Source: Aquabacterium commune
Lineage (GTDB): Bacteria; Pseudomonadota; Gammaproteobacteria; Burkholderiales; Burkholderiaceae_C
DNA: 64,000 nt
Assembly: GCF_004362855.1 (NCBI RefSeq)
Contig: NZ_SNXW01000009.1
Coordinates: forward strand, 85,655 to 149,654
Direction: 5' to 3'
A program made the translations under genes and the position numbers. Every line of letters starts with the position of its first letter. Within the stretch, counting starts at the first letter, position 1. The notes beneath the pieces were generated by a model that was not told the DNA's origin, searched no databases, and saw nothing but the letters and a program-made list of their open reading frames with translations. Shown here in pieces: positions 43,335 to 53,127 of the stretch.

Positions 43335-43868
43335 ATGTCCCGCGTTGGAAAAATGCCGATCGCCGTCCCTCAAGGTGTGGACGTGAAGATCACCCCCGAG
43401 GCCGTGACCATCAAGGGCGCGCTCGGTTCGCTGAGCCTGCCGGCCAACAGCCTGGTCACCGTCTCGCAAGACGGCGCCTCGCTGAAGGTGGCCCCGGCCA
43501 ATGACAGCACCGCTGCCAATGCCATGTCTGGCACTTTCCGTGCCCTGCTGAACAACACCGTCAACGGTGTCAGCAAGGGTTTCGAGAAGAAGCTGACCCT
43601 GGTTGGCGTGGGCTTCAAGGCCCAGGCCGCTGGTCAAAAGCTGAACCTGCAAATTGGTTTCTCTCACCCGGTGGTGAAGGACATGCCTGCCGGCATCAAG
43701 GTCGAGACCCCGACTCCGACCGAGATCCTGATCAAGGGCTCTGACCGCCAGGTCGTGGGCCAGATCGCTGCCGAGGTGCGCGCTTTCCGTCCGCCCGAGC
43801 CCTACAAGGGCAAGGGCATCCGCTATGCGGACGAGCGCGTGGTCATCAAAGAGACCAAGAAGAAGTAA
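43335..43868 (+). CDS. rplF: 50S ribosomal protein L6
   Basis: 177 residues, start [17 protein letters not shown] with GAGGAG upstream. L6 has two RNA-binding repeats and lies near the sarcin-ricin loop and factor-binding site. The signature [26 protein letters not shown] closes the protein. Confidence 0.98.
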   Translation: MSRVGKMPIAVPQGVDVKITPEAVTIKGALGSLSLPANSLVTVSQDGASLKVAPANDSTAANAMSGTFRALLNNTVNGVSKGFEKKLTLVGVGFKAQAAGQKLNLQIGFSHPVVKDMPAGIKVETPTPTEILIKGSDRQVVGQIAAEVRAFRPPEPYKGKGIRYADERVVIKETKKK

Positions 43869-43882
43869 GGAGCTGATTCATC

Positions 43883-44242
43883 ATGGCAACGAGCAAGAAG
43901 GAACAGCGCCTGCGTCGAGCACGCCAGACGCGCGCACGGATCGCCCTGCAAGGCGCCGTTCGTCTGACGGTCACCCGCAGCAACCTGCACATCTACGCCA
44001 GCGTCATTTCTGGCGACGGCACCAAGGTCATCGCCAGCGCTTCCACGCAAGAAAAGGAAGTGCGCGAGCAGATCAAGAACGGCGGCAACGCCGTGGCCGC
44101 CACCCTGGTGGGCAAGCGCATTGCCGAAAAGGCGAAGGCTGCTGGTGTCGAGAAGGTCGCTTTCGACCGCGCTGGCTACCAATATCACGGTCGTATCAAG
44201 GCCTTGGCCGAAGCCGCGCGTGAAGCCGGCCTCGTGTTCTAA
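43883..44242 (+). CDS. rplR: 50S ribosomal protein L18
   Basis: 119 residues, basic N-terminus [20 protein letters not shown], end [27 protein letters not shown]18 binds 5S rRNA together with L5 and L25 to build the central protuberance. Confidence 0.98.
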   Translation: MATSKKEQRLRRARQTRARIALQGAVRLTVTRSNLHIYASVISGDGTKVIASASTQEKEVREQIKNGGNAVAATLVGKRIAEKAKAAGVEKVAFDRAGYQYHGRIKALAEAAREAGLVF

Positions 44243-44280
44243 GCCATCCAAGCTGCGATACGCAACCGGAAGGAATTCAA

Positions 44281-44799
44281 ATGGCAAAGTTTCAACCCAA
44301 GGTGGCAGACGAAGGTCGTGACGACGGTCTGCGCGAGAAGATGATCCAGGTGAACCGCGTGACCAAAGTGGTCAAGGGCGGTCGGATCATGGGCTTCGCA
44401 GCACTGACCGTGGTCGGCGACGGCGATGGCCGCATCGGCATGGGCAAGGGCAAGGCGCGTGAAGTGCCGTTGTCCGTCCAAAAAGCGATGGACCAGGCGC
44501 GCCGCGGCATGCTGAAGGTGCCCCTCAAGAACGGTTCTGTCTTTCACAACCTGACCGGCCACCACGGCGCGGCCAAGGTGCTGTTGGCGCCGGCTCCCGC
44601 CGGTACCGGCATCATCGCTGGTGGCCCGATGCGCGCTGTCTTCGAAGTGATGGGCATCACCGACATCGTGGCCAAGAGCCTCGGTTCGTCCAACCCTTAC
44701 AACATGGTTCGCGCCACGTTCGACGCCCTGAGCAAGGCGACGACCCCGGCCGAAGTCGCTGCCAAGCGCGGTCTGACTGTTGAAGACATCTTCAACTGA
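44281..44799 (+). CDS. rpsE: 30S ribosomal protein S5
   Basis: 172 residues. The double-stranded-RNA-binding S5 domain ([45 protein letters not shown]) and C-terminal domain ([19 protein letters not shown] stretch, [16 protein letters not shown]) are complete. S5 contributes to decoding accuracy and the mRNA helicase site. Confidence 0.98.
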   Translation: MAKFQPKVADEGRDDGLREKMIQVNRVTKVVKGGRIMGFAALTVVGDGDGRIGMGKGKAREVPLSVQKAMDQARRGMLKVPLKNGSVFHNLTGHHGAAKVLLAPAPAGTGIIAGGPMRAVFEVMGITDIVAKSLGSSNPYNMVRATFDALSKATTPAEVAAKRGLTVEDIFN

Positions 44800-44816
44800 T
44801 CGCAGGAGAAGCTGAC

Positions 44817-44999
44817 ATGAGCGAAAAGAAAACCGTCACCGTCAAGCTGGTGCGCAGCGTGATCGGCACCCGTGCCGATCACCGTGACACCGTCCGCGGT
44901 CTGGGCCTGCGCCGTCTGAACAGCACGTCCGTGTTGGAAGACACGCCTGCTGTGCGCGGCATGATCAACAAGGTTCGCTACCTGGTTGTGGTGCTCTGA
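44817..44999 (+). CDS. rpmD: 50S ribosomal protein L30
   Basis: 60 residues: [34 protein letters not shown] and a C-terminal [12 protein letters not shown], normal for L30. It lies between rpsE and rplO as in the standard spc operon. Confidence 0.97.
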   Translation: MSEKKTVTVKLVRSVIGTRADHRDTVRGLGLRRLNSTSVLEDTPAVRGMINKVRYLVVVL

Positions 45000-45024
45000 A
45001 GCACCACGATCTCTGGGGAATACC

Positions 45025-45459
45025 ATGGAACTCAATAGCATCAAGCCCGCCTCGGGTGCCAAGCATGCCAAGCGCCGTGTCGGTCGCGGCATCGGCTCCG
45101 GCCTGGGCAAGACCGCAGGTCGCGGTCACAAGGGTCAGAAATCGCGTTCGGGCGGCTACCACAAGGTCGGCTTCGAAGGCGGTCAAATGCCTCTGCAACG
45201 CCGTCTGCCTAAGCGCGGCTTCAAGTCGCACCTGCTGAAGTACAACGCCGAGATCACTCTGGGCGAACTGCAAGCATTCGGTGCTGCTGAAGTTGACGTG
45301 CTGTCCCTGAAGGCTGCCGGTCTGATCCCTCAGATCGCCAAGGTCGTCAAGGTCATCAAGTCGGGTGAACTGACTGCCAAGGTCGTGCTCAAGGGCATCG
45401 GTGCCACTGCTGGTGCCAAGGCCGTGATCGAAGCAGCCGGTGGTTCGCTGGCTGAATAA
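45025..45459 (+). CDS. rplO: 50S ribosomal protein L15
   Basis: 144 residues from the ATG at 45025, start [22 protein letters not shown]. The Gly/Arg-rich extended N-terminal arm that threads into 23S rRNA is present ([21 protein letters not shown]), followed by the globular domain ([15 protein letters not shown]). Confidence 0.98.
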   Translation: MELNSIKPASGAKHAKRRVGRGIGSGLGKTAGRGHKGQKSRSGGYHKVGFEGGQMPLQRRLPKRGFKSHLLKYNAEITLGELQAFGAAEVDVLSLKAAGLIPQIAKVVKVIKSGELTAKVVLKGIGATAGAKAVIEAAGGSLAE

Positions 45460-45507
45460 GCCCGCCAACCGAGCAACACGAACGTCAAAGCCTGAACAGG
45501 ACTCAGC

Positions 45508-46818
45508 GTGGCCACATCCCCCTCTCAACTGGCTCAAAGCGGCAAGTTCGGTGACCTCCAGCGTCGCCTGACTTTCCTGCTGCTGGCGCTGGTCGTTTAC
45601 CGCATCGGGGCGCACATCCCCGTGCCCGGTATCGATCCATCCCAGCTGCAGCAGCTGTTCAAGGGTCAGCAGGGCGGCATCCTGAGCCTGTTCAACATGT
45701 TCTCGGGCGGTGCGCTGTCGCGCTTCACCGTGTTTGCGCTGGGCATCATGCCCTACATCTCTTCGTCCATCATCATGCAGATGATGGGCTATGTGGTCCC
45801 TCAACTTGAGCAGCTCAAGAAAGAGGGCGAGGCTGGCCGTCGCAAGACAACCCAGTACACACGCTACGCCACCGTCGGCCTGGCGCTGTTCCAGTCCTTC
45901 GGCATTGCCGTGGCCCTGGAAGGCACCGCCGGCCTGGTCATCAACCCTGGCTTCGGCTTCCGCATGACCACGGTCATCAGCCTGACGGCCGGCACGATGT
46001 TCCTGATGTGGTTGGGTGAGCAGATCACCGAGCGTGGCCTGGGCAACGGCATCTCGATCCTGATTTTCGGCGGCATCGCTGCCGGCCTGCCCGGTGCCAT
46101 GGGTGGCTTGTTTGAATTGATCCGCACCGGTGCCATGAGCATCCCTGCCGCGATCTTCATCGTTGCCCTGGTCGGTCTGGTCACGTTCTTTGTGGTGCTG
46201 GTCGAGCGTGGTCAACGCAAGATCTTGGTCAACTACGCCAAGCGCCAGGTGGGCAACCGTGTCTATGGTGGTCAGTCTTCGCACTTGCCGCTGAAGATCA
46301 ACATGGCCGGTGTGATCCCGCCGATCTTCGCGTCGTCGATCATCTTGCTGCCAACCACCGCTGTGGGCTGGTTTGCGACAGGCGACAGCATGCGCTGGCT
46401 GAAGGACATGGCCAGCATGTTGTCCCCCGGTCAACCGATTTATGTGATTCTGTATTCCGTTGCCATCGTCTTCTTCTGCTTCTTCTACACGGCCCTGGTG
46501 TTCAACAGCCGCGAGACCGCAGACAACCTGAAGAAGAGTGGTGCATTCATTCCTGGCATCCGACCTGGTGACCAGACCGCGCGTTACATCGACAAGATCC
46601 TCGCCCGTCTGACCCTGGCTGGTGCCGCCTACATCACCGCGGTGTGCCTGCTGCCCGAGTTCCTCGTGCTGAAGTACAACGTCCCGTTCTACTTCGGTGG
46701 CACGTCCTTGTTGATCATCGTGGTTGTCACGATGGACTTCTGGGCACAGGTACAGTCCTACGTGATGTCTCAGCAGTACGACTCGCTGCTGAAGAAGGCA
46801 AATTTCAAGTCGAGCTGA
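45508..46818 (+). CDS. secY: Preprotein translocase subunit SecY
   Basis: 436 residues from GTG at 45508 (CAGGA upstream). Ten transmembrane helices form the Sec channel; the plug and lateral-gate regions are recognisable ([67 protein letters not shown], and the cytoplasmic loop [20 protein letters not shown]). Required for export of the lipases and other signal-peptide proteins in this window. Usually followed by infA or rpmJ; here a 181-bp gap precedes rpmJ. Confidence 0.98.
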   Translation: MATSPSQLAQSGKFGDLQRRLTFLLLALVVYRIGAHIPVPGIDPSQLQQLFKGQQGGILSLFNMFSGGALSRFTVFALGIMPYISSSIIMQMMGYVVPQLEQLKKEGEAGRRKTTQYTRYATVGLALFQSFGIAVALEGTAGLVINPGFGFRMTTVISLTAGTMFLMWLGEQITERGLGNGISILIFGGIAAGLPGAMGGLFELIRTGAMSIPAAIFIVALVGLVTFFVVLVERGQRKILVNYAKRQVGNRVYGGQSSHLPLKINMAGVIPPIFASSIILLPTTAVGWFATGDSMRWLKDMASMLSPGQPIYVILYSVAIVFFCFFYTALVFNSRETADNLKKSGAFIPGIRPGDQTARYIDKILARLTLAGAAYITAVCLLPEFLVLKYNVPFYFGGTSLLIIVVVTMDFWAQVQSYVMSQQYDSLLKKANFKSS

Positions 46819-46966
46819 TTTCAGTTCGGCGCTGGGCCCCGGCGGCTGGGGACACCCCGATGGTGTCCAGGCAGTTTGGATGTCCCATGAGTTGATTCGT
46901 GCTCGCATCGTGTTCCGGGCGAGGTGAGCTTGAGAGTGAAATGACCCCGGAAACGTGGGCGAATTT

Positions 46967-46985
46967 CCGCAGAGCAGTTCTGCGG
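46967..46985 (+). promoter_or_regulatory. Hairpin directly upstream of rpmJ
   Basis: CCGCAGA, loop GCAGT, TCTGCGG: a perfect 7-bp stem ending 14 nt before the rpmJ start. The ribosome-binding site AGGAG follows outside the stem. It may influence rpmJ expression or mark an RNA-processing site in the secY-rpmJ interval. Confidence 0.45.
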
Positions 46986-46999
46986 TTCAGGAGAAGACC

Positions 47000-47113
47000 A
47001 TGAAAGTTTCGGCATCCGTCAAAAAGATGTGCCGCAATTGCAAAATCATCCGTCGCAAGGGTGTGGTTCGCGTGATCTGCACCGACCCGCGTCACAAGCA
47101 GCGTCAAGGCTGA
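47000..47113 (+). CDS. rpmJ: 50S ribosomal protein L36
   Basis: 37 residues, start [15 protein letters not shown]. The zinc ribbon is complete: C11, C14, C27 and H32. L36 is the smallest ribosomal protein and sits in the 50S core near the L7/L12 stalk. AGGAG precedes the ATG. It lies between secY and rpsM as expected, but with no infA before it. Confidence 0.97.
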   Translation: MKVSASVKKMCRNCKIIRRKGVVRVICTDPRHKQRQG

Positions 47114-47154
47114 TTGGCCTGACGTAGCGACGACACACGCGTTCAGAGGACTTT

Positions 47155-47517
47155 ATGGCACGTATTGCTGGCATCAACATTCCGCCGCACAAGCACACCG
47201 AAATCGGTCTGACTTCGATCTACGGCATCGGTCGCACCACCGCGCAGAAAATCTGCACGGCTGCGGGCATTCCCTTCAACAAGAAGATCAAGGAATTGAC
47301 CGACGGCGACCTCGAGAAGATTCGAGAAGAAGTGGGCAAGCTCACCATTGAAGGTGACCTGCGCCGCGAGCTCTCGATGAACATCAAGCGCCTGATGGAT
47401 CTGGGCTGCTACCGCGGCTTCCGTCATCGCCGTGGCCTGCCGATGCGCGGTCAGCGCACCCGCACGAATGCACGCACCCGCAAGGGTCCGCGCAAGGCGA
47501 TTGCTGGCAAGAAGTGA
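47155..47517 (+). CDS. rpsM: 30S ribosomal protein S13
   Basis: 120 residues: [33 protein letters not shown] start, helix-two-turn-helix domain, and a basic C-terminal tail ([20 protein letters not shown]) that reaches the P-site tRNA. First gene of the alpha operon set (rpsM-rpsK-rpsD-rpoA-rplQ). Confidence 0.98.
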   Translation: MARIAGINIPPHKHTEIGLTSIYGIGRTTAQKICTAAGIPFNKKIKELTDGDLEKIREEVGKLTIEGDLRRELSMNIKRLMDLGCYRGFRHRRGLPMRGQRTRTNARTRKGPRKAIAGKK

Positions 47518-47553
47518 TCTGCGCTGGTTGACTGAGTTCGAAAGAGATACATC

Positions 47554-47958
47554 ATGGCAAAAGCACCTGCGAACAGCGCTGCCCGTCGTGTGAGCAAGAA
47601 AGTCCGCAAGAACATTGCGGACGGCATCGCCCACGTGCACGCTTCGTTCAACAACACCATCATCACCATCACGGACCGTCAGGGCAATGCCCTGTCCTGG
47701 GCTTCGTCGGGTGGTCAGGGTTTCAAGGGCTCGCGCAAGTCCACCCCCTTCGCTGCCCAGGTGGCTGCCGAGGTGGCTGGCCGCGCGGCTCAAGAGCAAG
47801 GCATCAAGAACCTGGACGTCGAGATCAAGGGCCCCGGTCCTGGTCGCGAGTCCTCGGTTCGCGCCCTGGCCTCGCTGGGCATCCGGATCAATTCGATCTC
47901 GGACGTGACCCCGGTGCCGCACAACGGTTGCCGTCCTCAGAAGCGTCGCCGCATCTGA
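47554..47958 (+). CDS. rpsK: 30S ribosomal protein S11
   Basis: 134 residues. Family blocks [45 protein letters not shown] and the end [19 protein letters not shown] are intact. S11 lies in the 30S platform near the mRNA exit. It follows rpsM by 36 nt. Confidence 0.98.
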   Translation: MAKAPANSAARRVSKKVRKNIADGIAHVHASFNNTIITITDRQGNALSWASSGGQGFKGSRKSTPFAAQVAAEVAGRAAQEQGIKNLDVEIKGPGPGRESSVRALASLGIRINSISDVTPVPHNGCRPQKRRRI

Positions 47959-48244
47959 TGGGGTGACGGGGCGGGCCACAAAGCCTGCCCGCGCCTGATG
48001 TCGGCGGCGCTCGCGCGGTCGGCATCGAACAAGCTGTTTTTCCGAGTGACCCGACGGGGTTTCTGGAAAAGCAGCTTTTCTTGCTATACTGGCAAGTTCT
48101 CCGAAGGGCCAACCGCTGCGTGCTTTGCCACATGGCGGTTTGCTTGTTTCTCGAAGCCCACCGTCTGGATGACCGCGTCAGCCAGACTCGCGCCGCGCCC
48201 GCCTTTCCGACGGGGCGACGTCAGATCTAACAAGGACACGAAAC
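47959..48244 (+). promoter_or_regulatory. 286-bp non-coding leader between rpsK and rpsD
   Basis: No gene is visible. A GC hairpin GCGGGC/GCCCGC (47971-47992) follows rpsK. A palindrome GAAAAGCAGCTTTTC (48066-48080) adjoins a -10-like TATACT (48085-48090), so a secondary promoter or attenuator for rpsD-rpoA-rplQ is likely. The remaining 150 nt could be a structured leader for S4 autoregulation, which in E. coli acts at the rpsM leader instead. Confidence 0.45.
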
Positions 48245-48868
48245 GTGGCACGTTACCTCGGACCCAAGGCCAAACTGGCCCGCCGTGAAGGCACCGACCT
48301 TTTCCTCAAGAGCGCCCGCCGCCCCATCAGCGACAAGGCCAAGTTCGACACCAAGCCCGGTCAGCACGGCCGCACGTCTGGTTCGCGCACCTCTGACTTC
48401 GGCCTGCAACTGCGTGAAAAGCAGAAGGTCAAGCGCATGTACGGCGTGCTGGAAAAGCAATTCCGCCGCTACTTCGCCGAAGCCGAGCGCCGCAAGGGCA
48501 ACACCGGCTCGAACCTGCTGGTCCTGCTCGAGTCGCGCCTGGACAACGTCGTCTATCGCATGGGCTTCGCCTCGACCCGCGCCGAAGCGCGTCAGCTGGT
48601 CGGCCACAAGGGCGTGGTCGTGAACGGCCAGGTCGTGAACATCCCGTCCTTCCTGGTGAAGACCGGTGACGTGGTGGCTGTGCGTGAGAAGGCCAAGAAG
48701 CAAGTCCGCGTCCTGGAAGCCTACAAGCTGGCCGAGTCCATCGGCCTGCCGGGCTGGGTCGCTGTGGACGGCACCAAGCTGGAAGGTGTCTTCAAGAAGA
48801 GCCCTGACCGCGACGAATTCGGCTCCGACATCAACGAATCGCTGATCGTCGAACTGTATTCGCGTTGA
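48245..48868 (+). CDS. rpsD: 30S ribosomal protein S4
   Basis: 207 residues from GTG at 48245 ([22 protein letters not shown]). S4 nucleates assembly of the 16S 5' domain and in E. coli represses the alpha operon. The S4 RNA-binding domain is visible ([42 protein letters not shown]). It has the zinc-free N-terminus. Confidence 0.98.
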   Translation: MARYLGPKAKLARREGTDLFLKSARRPISDKAKFDTKPGQHGRTSGSRTSDFGLQLREKQKVKRMYGVLEKQFRRYFAEAERRKGNTGSNLLVLLESRLDNVVYRMGFASTRAEARQLVGHKGVVVNGQVVNIPSFLVKTGDVVAVREKAKKQVRVLEAYKLAESIGLPGWVAVDGTKLEGVFKKSPDRDEFGSDINESLIVELYSR

Positions 48869-48961
48869 TGTCTCTCACGGCTGCGCGGCACGGTCCTCTG
48901 GAGCGTGCGGCGTGGCCTTGTGCCGTTTGGTTTTCGGACCGAGCGGCATGTGTTTTTCGCG

Positions 48962-48979
48962 CCGAGGCATCCGCCTCGG
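48962..48979 (+). promoter_or_regulatory. Hairpin in the rpsD-rpoA spacer
   Basis: CCGAGGC, loop ATCC, GCCTCGG lies in the 166-bp gap before rpoA. There is no T-tract, so it is more likely a processing or stabilising structure than a terminator. Confidence 0.35.
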
Positions 48980-49034
48980 TTGGTCCAGCAGCCTTATCGG
49001 TGTAACGAGCCGAGGGTAATGACAGGAAGACCTC

Positions 49035-50021
49035 ATGCAAACGAATTTGCTGAAACCCAAAGCCATCCAGGTGGAGCCGCTCGGCGGTCACCGCGCCAAG
49101 GTCACGCTCGAGCCGTTTGAGCGTGGCTATGGCCACACCCTCGGCAACGCGCTGCGTCGCGTGCTGCTGTCGTCGATGGTCGGTTTCGCACCCACGGAAG
49201 TCACCATCGCCGGCGTGCTGCACGAGTACTCGGCCATCGATGGCGTGCAAGAAGATGTCGTTCACATCATGCTGAACCTCAAGGGCGTGGTGTTCCGTCT
49301 GCACAACCGTGACGAAGTCACCCTGGTGCTGCGCAAGGATGGCGAAGGCCCCGTGACCGCGGCCGACATCCAGACGCCCCACGACATCGAGATCGTCAAC
49401 CCGAACCACGTGATCGCACACCTGTCTGCCGGCGGCAAGCTGGACATGCAGATCAAGGTGGAAAAGGGCCGCGGCTACGTGCCGGGCAACATCCGCCGTT
49501 ATGGCGAAGAGTCGAGCAAGGCCATCGGCCGCATCGTGCTGGACGCTTCGTTCTCGCCGGTTCGCCGCGTGAGCTACACGGTCGAAAGCGCCCGTGTGGA
49601 GCAGCGCACCGACCTGGACAAGCTGGTCATGGAGATCGAGACCAACGGCGCCATCTCGCCCGAGGAAGCGATCCGTGCGTCGGCCAAGATCCTGGTGGAG
49701 CAGCTGGCTGTGTTCGCGCAGCTGGAAGGCTCCGAGATCGCCGCGTTCGATGCGCCGGCCAAGTCTGCGCAGCACTTCGATCCGATCCTGCTGCGCCCGG
49801 TGGACGAGCTCGAACTCACCGTTCGCTCGGCCAACTGCCTCAAGGCCGAGAACATCTACTACATCGGCGACCTCATCCAGCGCACCGAGACCGAGCTGCT
49901 CAAGACCCCGAACCTGGGTCGCAAGTCGCTCAACGAGATCAAGGAAGTGCTGGCGTCGCGTGGCCTGGCCCTGGGTTCGCGCCTGGAAGCCTGGCCGCCG
50001 CAAGGTCTGGACAAGCGTTGA
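49035..50021 (+). CDS. rpoA: DNA-directed RNA polymerase subunit alpha
   Basis: 328 residues. N-terminal dimerisation domain ([34 protein letters not shown]) and the C-terminal alpha-CTD ([58 protein letters not shown]) that contacts UP elements and activators are complete. Alpha dimers start RNA polymerase assembly. Standard position between rpsD and rplQ. Confidence 0.99.
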   Translation: MQTNLLKPKAIQVEPLGGHRAKVTLEPFERGYGHTLGNALRRVLLSSMVGFAPTEVTIAGVLHEYSAIDGVQEDVVHIMLNLKGVVFRLHNRDEVTLVLRKDGEGPVTAADIQTPHDIEIVNPNHVIAHLSAGGKLDMQIKVEKGRGYVPGNIRRYGEESSKAIGRIVLDASFSPVRRVSYTVESARVEQRTDLDKLVMEIETNGAISPEEAIRASAKILVEQLAVFAQLEGSEIAAFDAPAKSAQHFDPILLRPVDELELTVRSANCLKAENIYYIGDLIQRTETELLKTPNLGRKSLNEIKEVLASRGLALGSRLEAWPPQGLDKR

Positions 50022-50117
50022 TTTTTTGAAAGTGGATGCACCCGGTCAACGGGGCATCCGGTGCACCCGGCGGTACCTTGAAACGGCCGTCGGTTTTGAT
50101 AACGAAAGGAAAGCACC

Positions 50118-50513
50118 ATGCGTCACGGAAACGGACTCCGTAAACTGAACCGCACCTCGTCTCACCGCGCCGCCATGTTCCGCAACATGGCCAACTCGCT
50201 GATCGAGCACGAAGCCATCAAGACCACCGTGCCCAAGGCCAAGGAACTGCGTCGCATCGTCGAGCCGCTGATCACCCTGGCCAAGGTCCCGACCGTCGCC
50301 AACCGCCGTCTGGCGTTTGATCGCCTGCGCAACCGCGACAACGTGGTCAAGCTGTTCGACGTGCTGGGCCCGCTGTTCGCCAAGCGTCCCGGCGGCTACA
50401 CCCGCATCCTGAAGATGGGCTTCCGCGTGGGCGATAACGCCCCGATGGCCTTCATGGAGCTGGTGGAGCGCAGCCACGACGAAGCCGCTGCCGAAGACAA
50501 CGCCGCTGAGTAA
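50118..50513 (+). CDS. rplQ: 50S ribosomal protein L17
   Basis: 131 residues: [37 protein letters not shown] start, [38 protein letters not shown] body. L17 lines the outside of the polypeptide exit tunnel. Last gene of the alpha operon; an intrinsic terminator follows. Confidence 0.98.
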   Translation: MRHGNGLRKLNRTSSHRAAMFRNMANSLIEHEAIKTTVPKAKELRRIVEPLITLAKVPTVANRRLAFDRLRNRDNVVKLFDVLGPLFAKRPGGYTRILKMGFRVGDNAPMAFMELVERSHDEAAAEDNAAE

Positions 50514-50579
50514 GCTGCCAGAAGATCGGCCGATGAACACGGCAGCACTGTGATCAGGCTTCGGCCTGGTCCGCACAGG

Positions 50580-50612
50580 AACCCGCCACGCCTTGCGCGT
50601 CGCGGGTTTTTT
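50580..50612 (+). terminator. Terminator of the alpha operon
   Basis: AACCCGC...GCGGGTT stem with an inner GC-rich loop, followed by TTTTTT. It lies 66 nt after the rplQ stop and separates the ribosomal operon from the initiator tRNA genes. Confidence 0.85.
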
Positions 50613-50650
50613 CTTGGGACCAGCTCTTTTTGCTTTATTGCAGGGGCATC

Positions 50651-50679
50651 TGGTCAAAGTGTCAAAGATGTGCCATAAT
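50651..50679 (+). promoter_or_regulatory. Candidate promoter of the tRNA-fMet genes
   Basis: CATAAT (50674-50679) lies 12 nt before the mature tRNA 5' end; a weak TGGTCA (50651-50656) is 17 bp upstream. GTCAAAG is directly repeated in the spacer. Confidence 0.4.
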
Positions 50680-50691
50680 CTATGTCTCTGT

Positions 50692-50768
<77 letters not shown>

Positions 50769-50881
50769 AATCATTCGGATCATGTGCCGCCACGCAGTGG
50801 GTTCACTGCGGTGTTCGGCGCCAGGTCCACCAGCACGTCAAGCGATGCCCAGGCAGCGCGGCCGTGGTCACCATATCCTGT

Positions 50882-50958
<77 letters not shown>

Positions 50959-51000
50959 ACATGTTGCCTGCACGCTTTGGCCTGCAGGGCACAGCAAGAA

Positions 51001-51022
51001 GCCACCCTCGGGTGGCTTTTTT
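51001..51022 (+). terminator. Terminator after the tRNA-fMet pair
   Basis: GCCACC-CTCG-GGTGGC stem-loop extended by C-G pairs and followed by TTTTTT; textbook intrinsic terminator. Confidence 0.88.
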
Positions 51023-51117
51023 GTTGCCTGAGCGCGGGACGCACCGTCGGGCTGGCGCCGTGGGCATGCCACTTTCAGTGCGGCATGCCCCAGCGCATCA
51101 GGCCATCAGCCCCTCAA

Positions 51118-52203
51118 TCAGCCCAGGGTCGGGTAGTCGGTGTAGCCGTGGGGGCCTTGGCCGCCGTACAGCGGGGCGTCGGCGAACAGCTCGTTGAGCG
51201 GCGCGTTTTCCTGGAAGCGGCGCACCAAGTCGGGGTTGGTGATCATGGCGCGGCCGAAGGACACCAAATCGGCGTGGCCGCTGGCGACAGCCTGCTCGGC
51301 CATCTCCTTGGTGTAGCCGTTGTTGACGATCCAGACGCCGCTGTAGAGCTTGCGCAGCGCGGCGTAGTCGAAGGGTGCGTTGTCGCGCGGGCCGCCGGTG
51401 GCGCCTTCAACGACGTGGATGTACACCGGGTGCAGCTTTTCCAGCTCGCGCACGACGTGCTCGAACAGCGGCTGCGGGTGGCTTTCGCTGGAGTCGTTGA
51501 CGGGCGAAACGGGCGAGATGCGGATGCCGACCTTGCTGGCGCCGATTTCGCCGATCACGGCCGCCATCACCTCGACCAGGAAGCGCGCGCGGTTCTCGAT
51601 GCTGCCGCCGTAGGCGTCGGTGCGTTGGTTCGAGCCGTCGCGCAGGAAGGCGTCGAGCAGGTAGCCGTGGGCGCCATGGATTTCGATGCCGTCAAAGCCG
51701 GCGTCGATGGCGTGGCGGGCGGCGGTGCGGAAGTCGTCAACGATGCCGGCGATCTCGGCCGTTTCCAGGGCGCGCGGCTCGGAGGTGTCCACATAGCCAG
51801 CGCCGGGGATGAAGGTCTTGGCCTTGGCGCGGATGGCCGAGGGGGCGACAGGCGCCTTTTCACCGGGCTGGAAGGCGGTGTGCGACATGCGGCCGGTGTG
51901 CCACAGCTGAACGAAGATCTTGCCGCCTTGGGCGTGGACGGCGTCGGTCACCTTGCGCCAGCCGGCGATTTGCTCGGGCGTGTGCACGCCGGGTGTGGCG
52001 ACGTAGCCCTGGGCCTGGGCCGACACCTGGGTGGCTTCGGCGATGATCAGGCCGACACTGGCGCGCTGGGCGTAGTACTCAACCGTCATGGGGCCCGGCA
52101 CATTGCCTTCTTCGGCGCGGTTGCGCGTCAGCGGGGCCATGGCCATGCGGTTGGACAGGGTGATGTCGCCGAGGCGAACGGGCTGGTAGAGGGATGCGGT
52201 CAT
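51118..52203 (-). CDS. nemA: Old Yellow Enzyme family ene-reductase (NemA-like)
   Basis: 361 residues from the ATG at 52203. FMN-dependent TIM-barrel enzyme that reduces activated alkenes, N-ethylmaleimide and nitro-compounds with NAD(P)H. Family blocks: PVRLGDITLSNRMAMAPLTRNRA, FVQLWHTGRMSH, substrate-binding HGAH in IEIHGAHGYLLDAFL, and SNQRTDAYGGSIENRARF. The C-terminal FMN-phosphate region reads LVSFGRAMITNPDLVRR. It lies 88 nt downstream of a TetR-family gene with a NemR-like cysteine, matching the E. coli nemR-nemA arrangement. Confidence 0.93.
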   Translation of the reverse strand: MTASLYQPVRLGDITLSNRMAMAPLTRNRAEEGNVPGPMTVEYYAQRASVGLIIAEATQVSAQAQGYVATPGVHTPEQIAGWRKVTDAVHAQGGKIFVQLWHTGRMSHTAFQPGEKAPVAPSAIRAKAKTFIPGAGYVDTSEPRALETAEIAGIVDDFRTAARHAIDAGFDGIEIHGAHGYLLDAFLRDGSNQRTDAYGGSIENRARFLVEVMAAVIGEIGASKVGIRISPVSPVNDSSESHPQPLFEHVVRELEKLHPVYIHVVEGATGGPRDNAPFDYAALRKLYSGVWIVNNGYTKEMAEQAVASGHADLVSFGRAMITNPDLVRRFQENAPLNELFADAPLYGGQGPHGYTDYPTLG

Positions 52204-52291
52204 GGCGGTCTCCGAAGCGGGTGGGGAAGGGTGCGTCAAGGTTGGACGCGAGGGTTTGATCTGTGTCAGGCGCGTATTTCAACTGCGTGTC

Positions 52292-52909
52292 TCAGCCGGG
52301 TGGCCCAGCGCGGGGTGGCTGGGCGAGCAGGTGGTCGATGAGCAGGGCGGTGGTCTGCTGGAGCGGGGCGGTGGATTGCGCGATCTTCATGCGCAGCAAG
52401 GCGCCTTCCCAGGCGTCCCAGAACAGGGTCGACAGCAGGGCGGCATCGACGTCATGGCGCACGCTGCCTTCTTCCTGGGCGCGGGCGATGAGTTCGGCCA
52501 GGCGAACGCGCCAGGCGTCCATGCAGGCTTGCAGCACGGCGCGGCAGTTGGCGCTGGATTCGGCCACCTCGGCGGCGAAGTTGCCCACCAGGCAGCCCTG
52601 GCATTGGGTGTGGCCATGGTGCGCGATGAAGCGCGCGAAGGTGTGGCGGATGGCGCCCAGGGCGTCGGGCGGCGCGTCGGCCTGGCACTGTGCCCAGGCC
52701 TGGTCCACCCAGGCGGCGTAGTTTCGGATGATCTGGGCGGCGAAGGCGTCTTTGCTGTCGAAATGGTTGTAGAACGAGCCTTTGGGCACGCCGGCCTGGT
52801 CCGTGATCTGCTGGATGCCGGTGGCGTTGTAGCCGAAGCGGGTGAACAGCAGGTAGCCGGCCTCGGCGAGGCGACGCGGGATGTCGGTTTTGTCGGCGGT
52901 ACGGGGCAT
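52292..52909 (-). CDS. nemR: TetR/AcrR-family repressor (NemR-like)
   Basis: 205 residues from the ATG at 52909. N-terminal TetR helix-turn-helix: LAEAGYLLFTRFGYNATGIQQITDQAGVPKGSFYNHFDSKDAF. The ligand domain has C103 and C106 in TQCQGCLVGNFAAEVAE; in E. coli NemR, Cys106 senses electrophiles and hypochlorite. Position, motif and the downstream nemA support an electrophile-responsive repressor. A candidate operator lies directly upstream of its start. Confidence 0.88.
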   Translation of the reverse strand: MPRTADKTDIPRRLAEAGYLLFTRFGYNATGIQQITDQAGVPKGSFYNHFDSKDAFAAQIIRNYAAWVDQAWAQCQADAPPDALGAIRHTFARFIAHHGHTQCQGCLVGNFAAEVAESSANCRAVLQACMDAWRVRLAELIARAQEEGSVRHDVDAALLSTLFWDAWEGALLRMKIAQSTAPLQQTTALLIDHLLAQPPRAGPPG

Positions 52910-52920
52910 GCGCAAAGAAT

Positions 52921-52935
52921 ATGACCAGTCGTCTT
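52921..52935. promoter_or_regulatory. Candidate NemR operator
   Basis: ATGACCAGTCGTCTT is an inverted repeat (ATGAC and, in complement, AAGAC around CAGTC) beginning 12 nt upstream of the repressor ATG. A TetR-type regulator commonly represses its own operon from such a site. It also lies in the divergent region shared with the phosphotransacetylase gene. Confidence 0.42.
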
Positions 52936-53127
52936 GAAACGTCAGACGGGGAATCCATGCCCTGTCGCCGCGTGCGGGATTGGACCTGGATCAAGACAGC
53001 CGCGCAAGGATGTGGCACCGCCCGCGCACGCGCCAGTCAGGCCATATGCTTGTCATACCGCCGCCCGACGATGGCTGCACGCGATGTCCCCCAGCCTGAA
53101 CTCCTTGCCGAACGCGATGAACTTGCC

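Noticed and set aside
46644..46895. 83-codon plus-strand frame across the secY end as a possible infA
   Set aside because: It has no IF1 S1-fold motif and overlaps secY out of frame.
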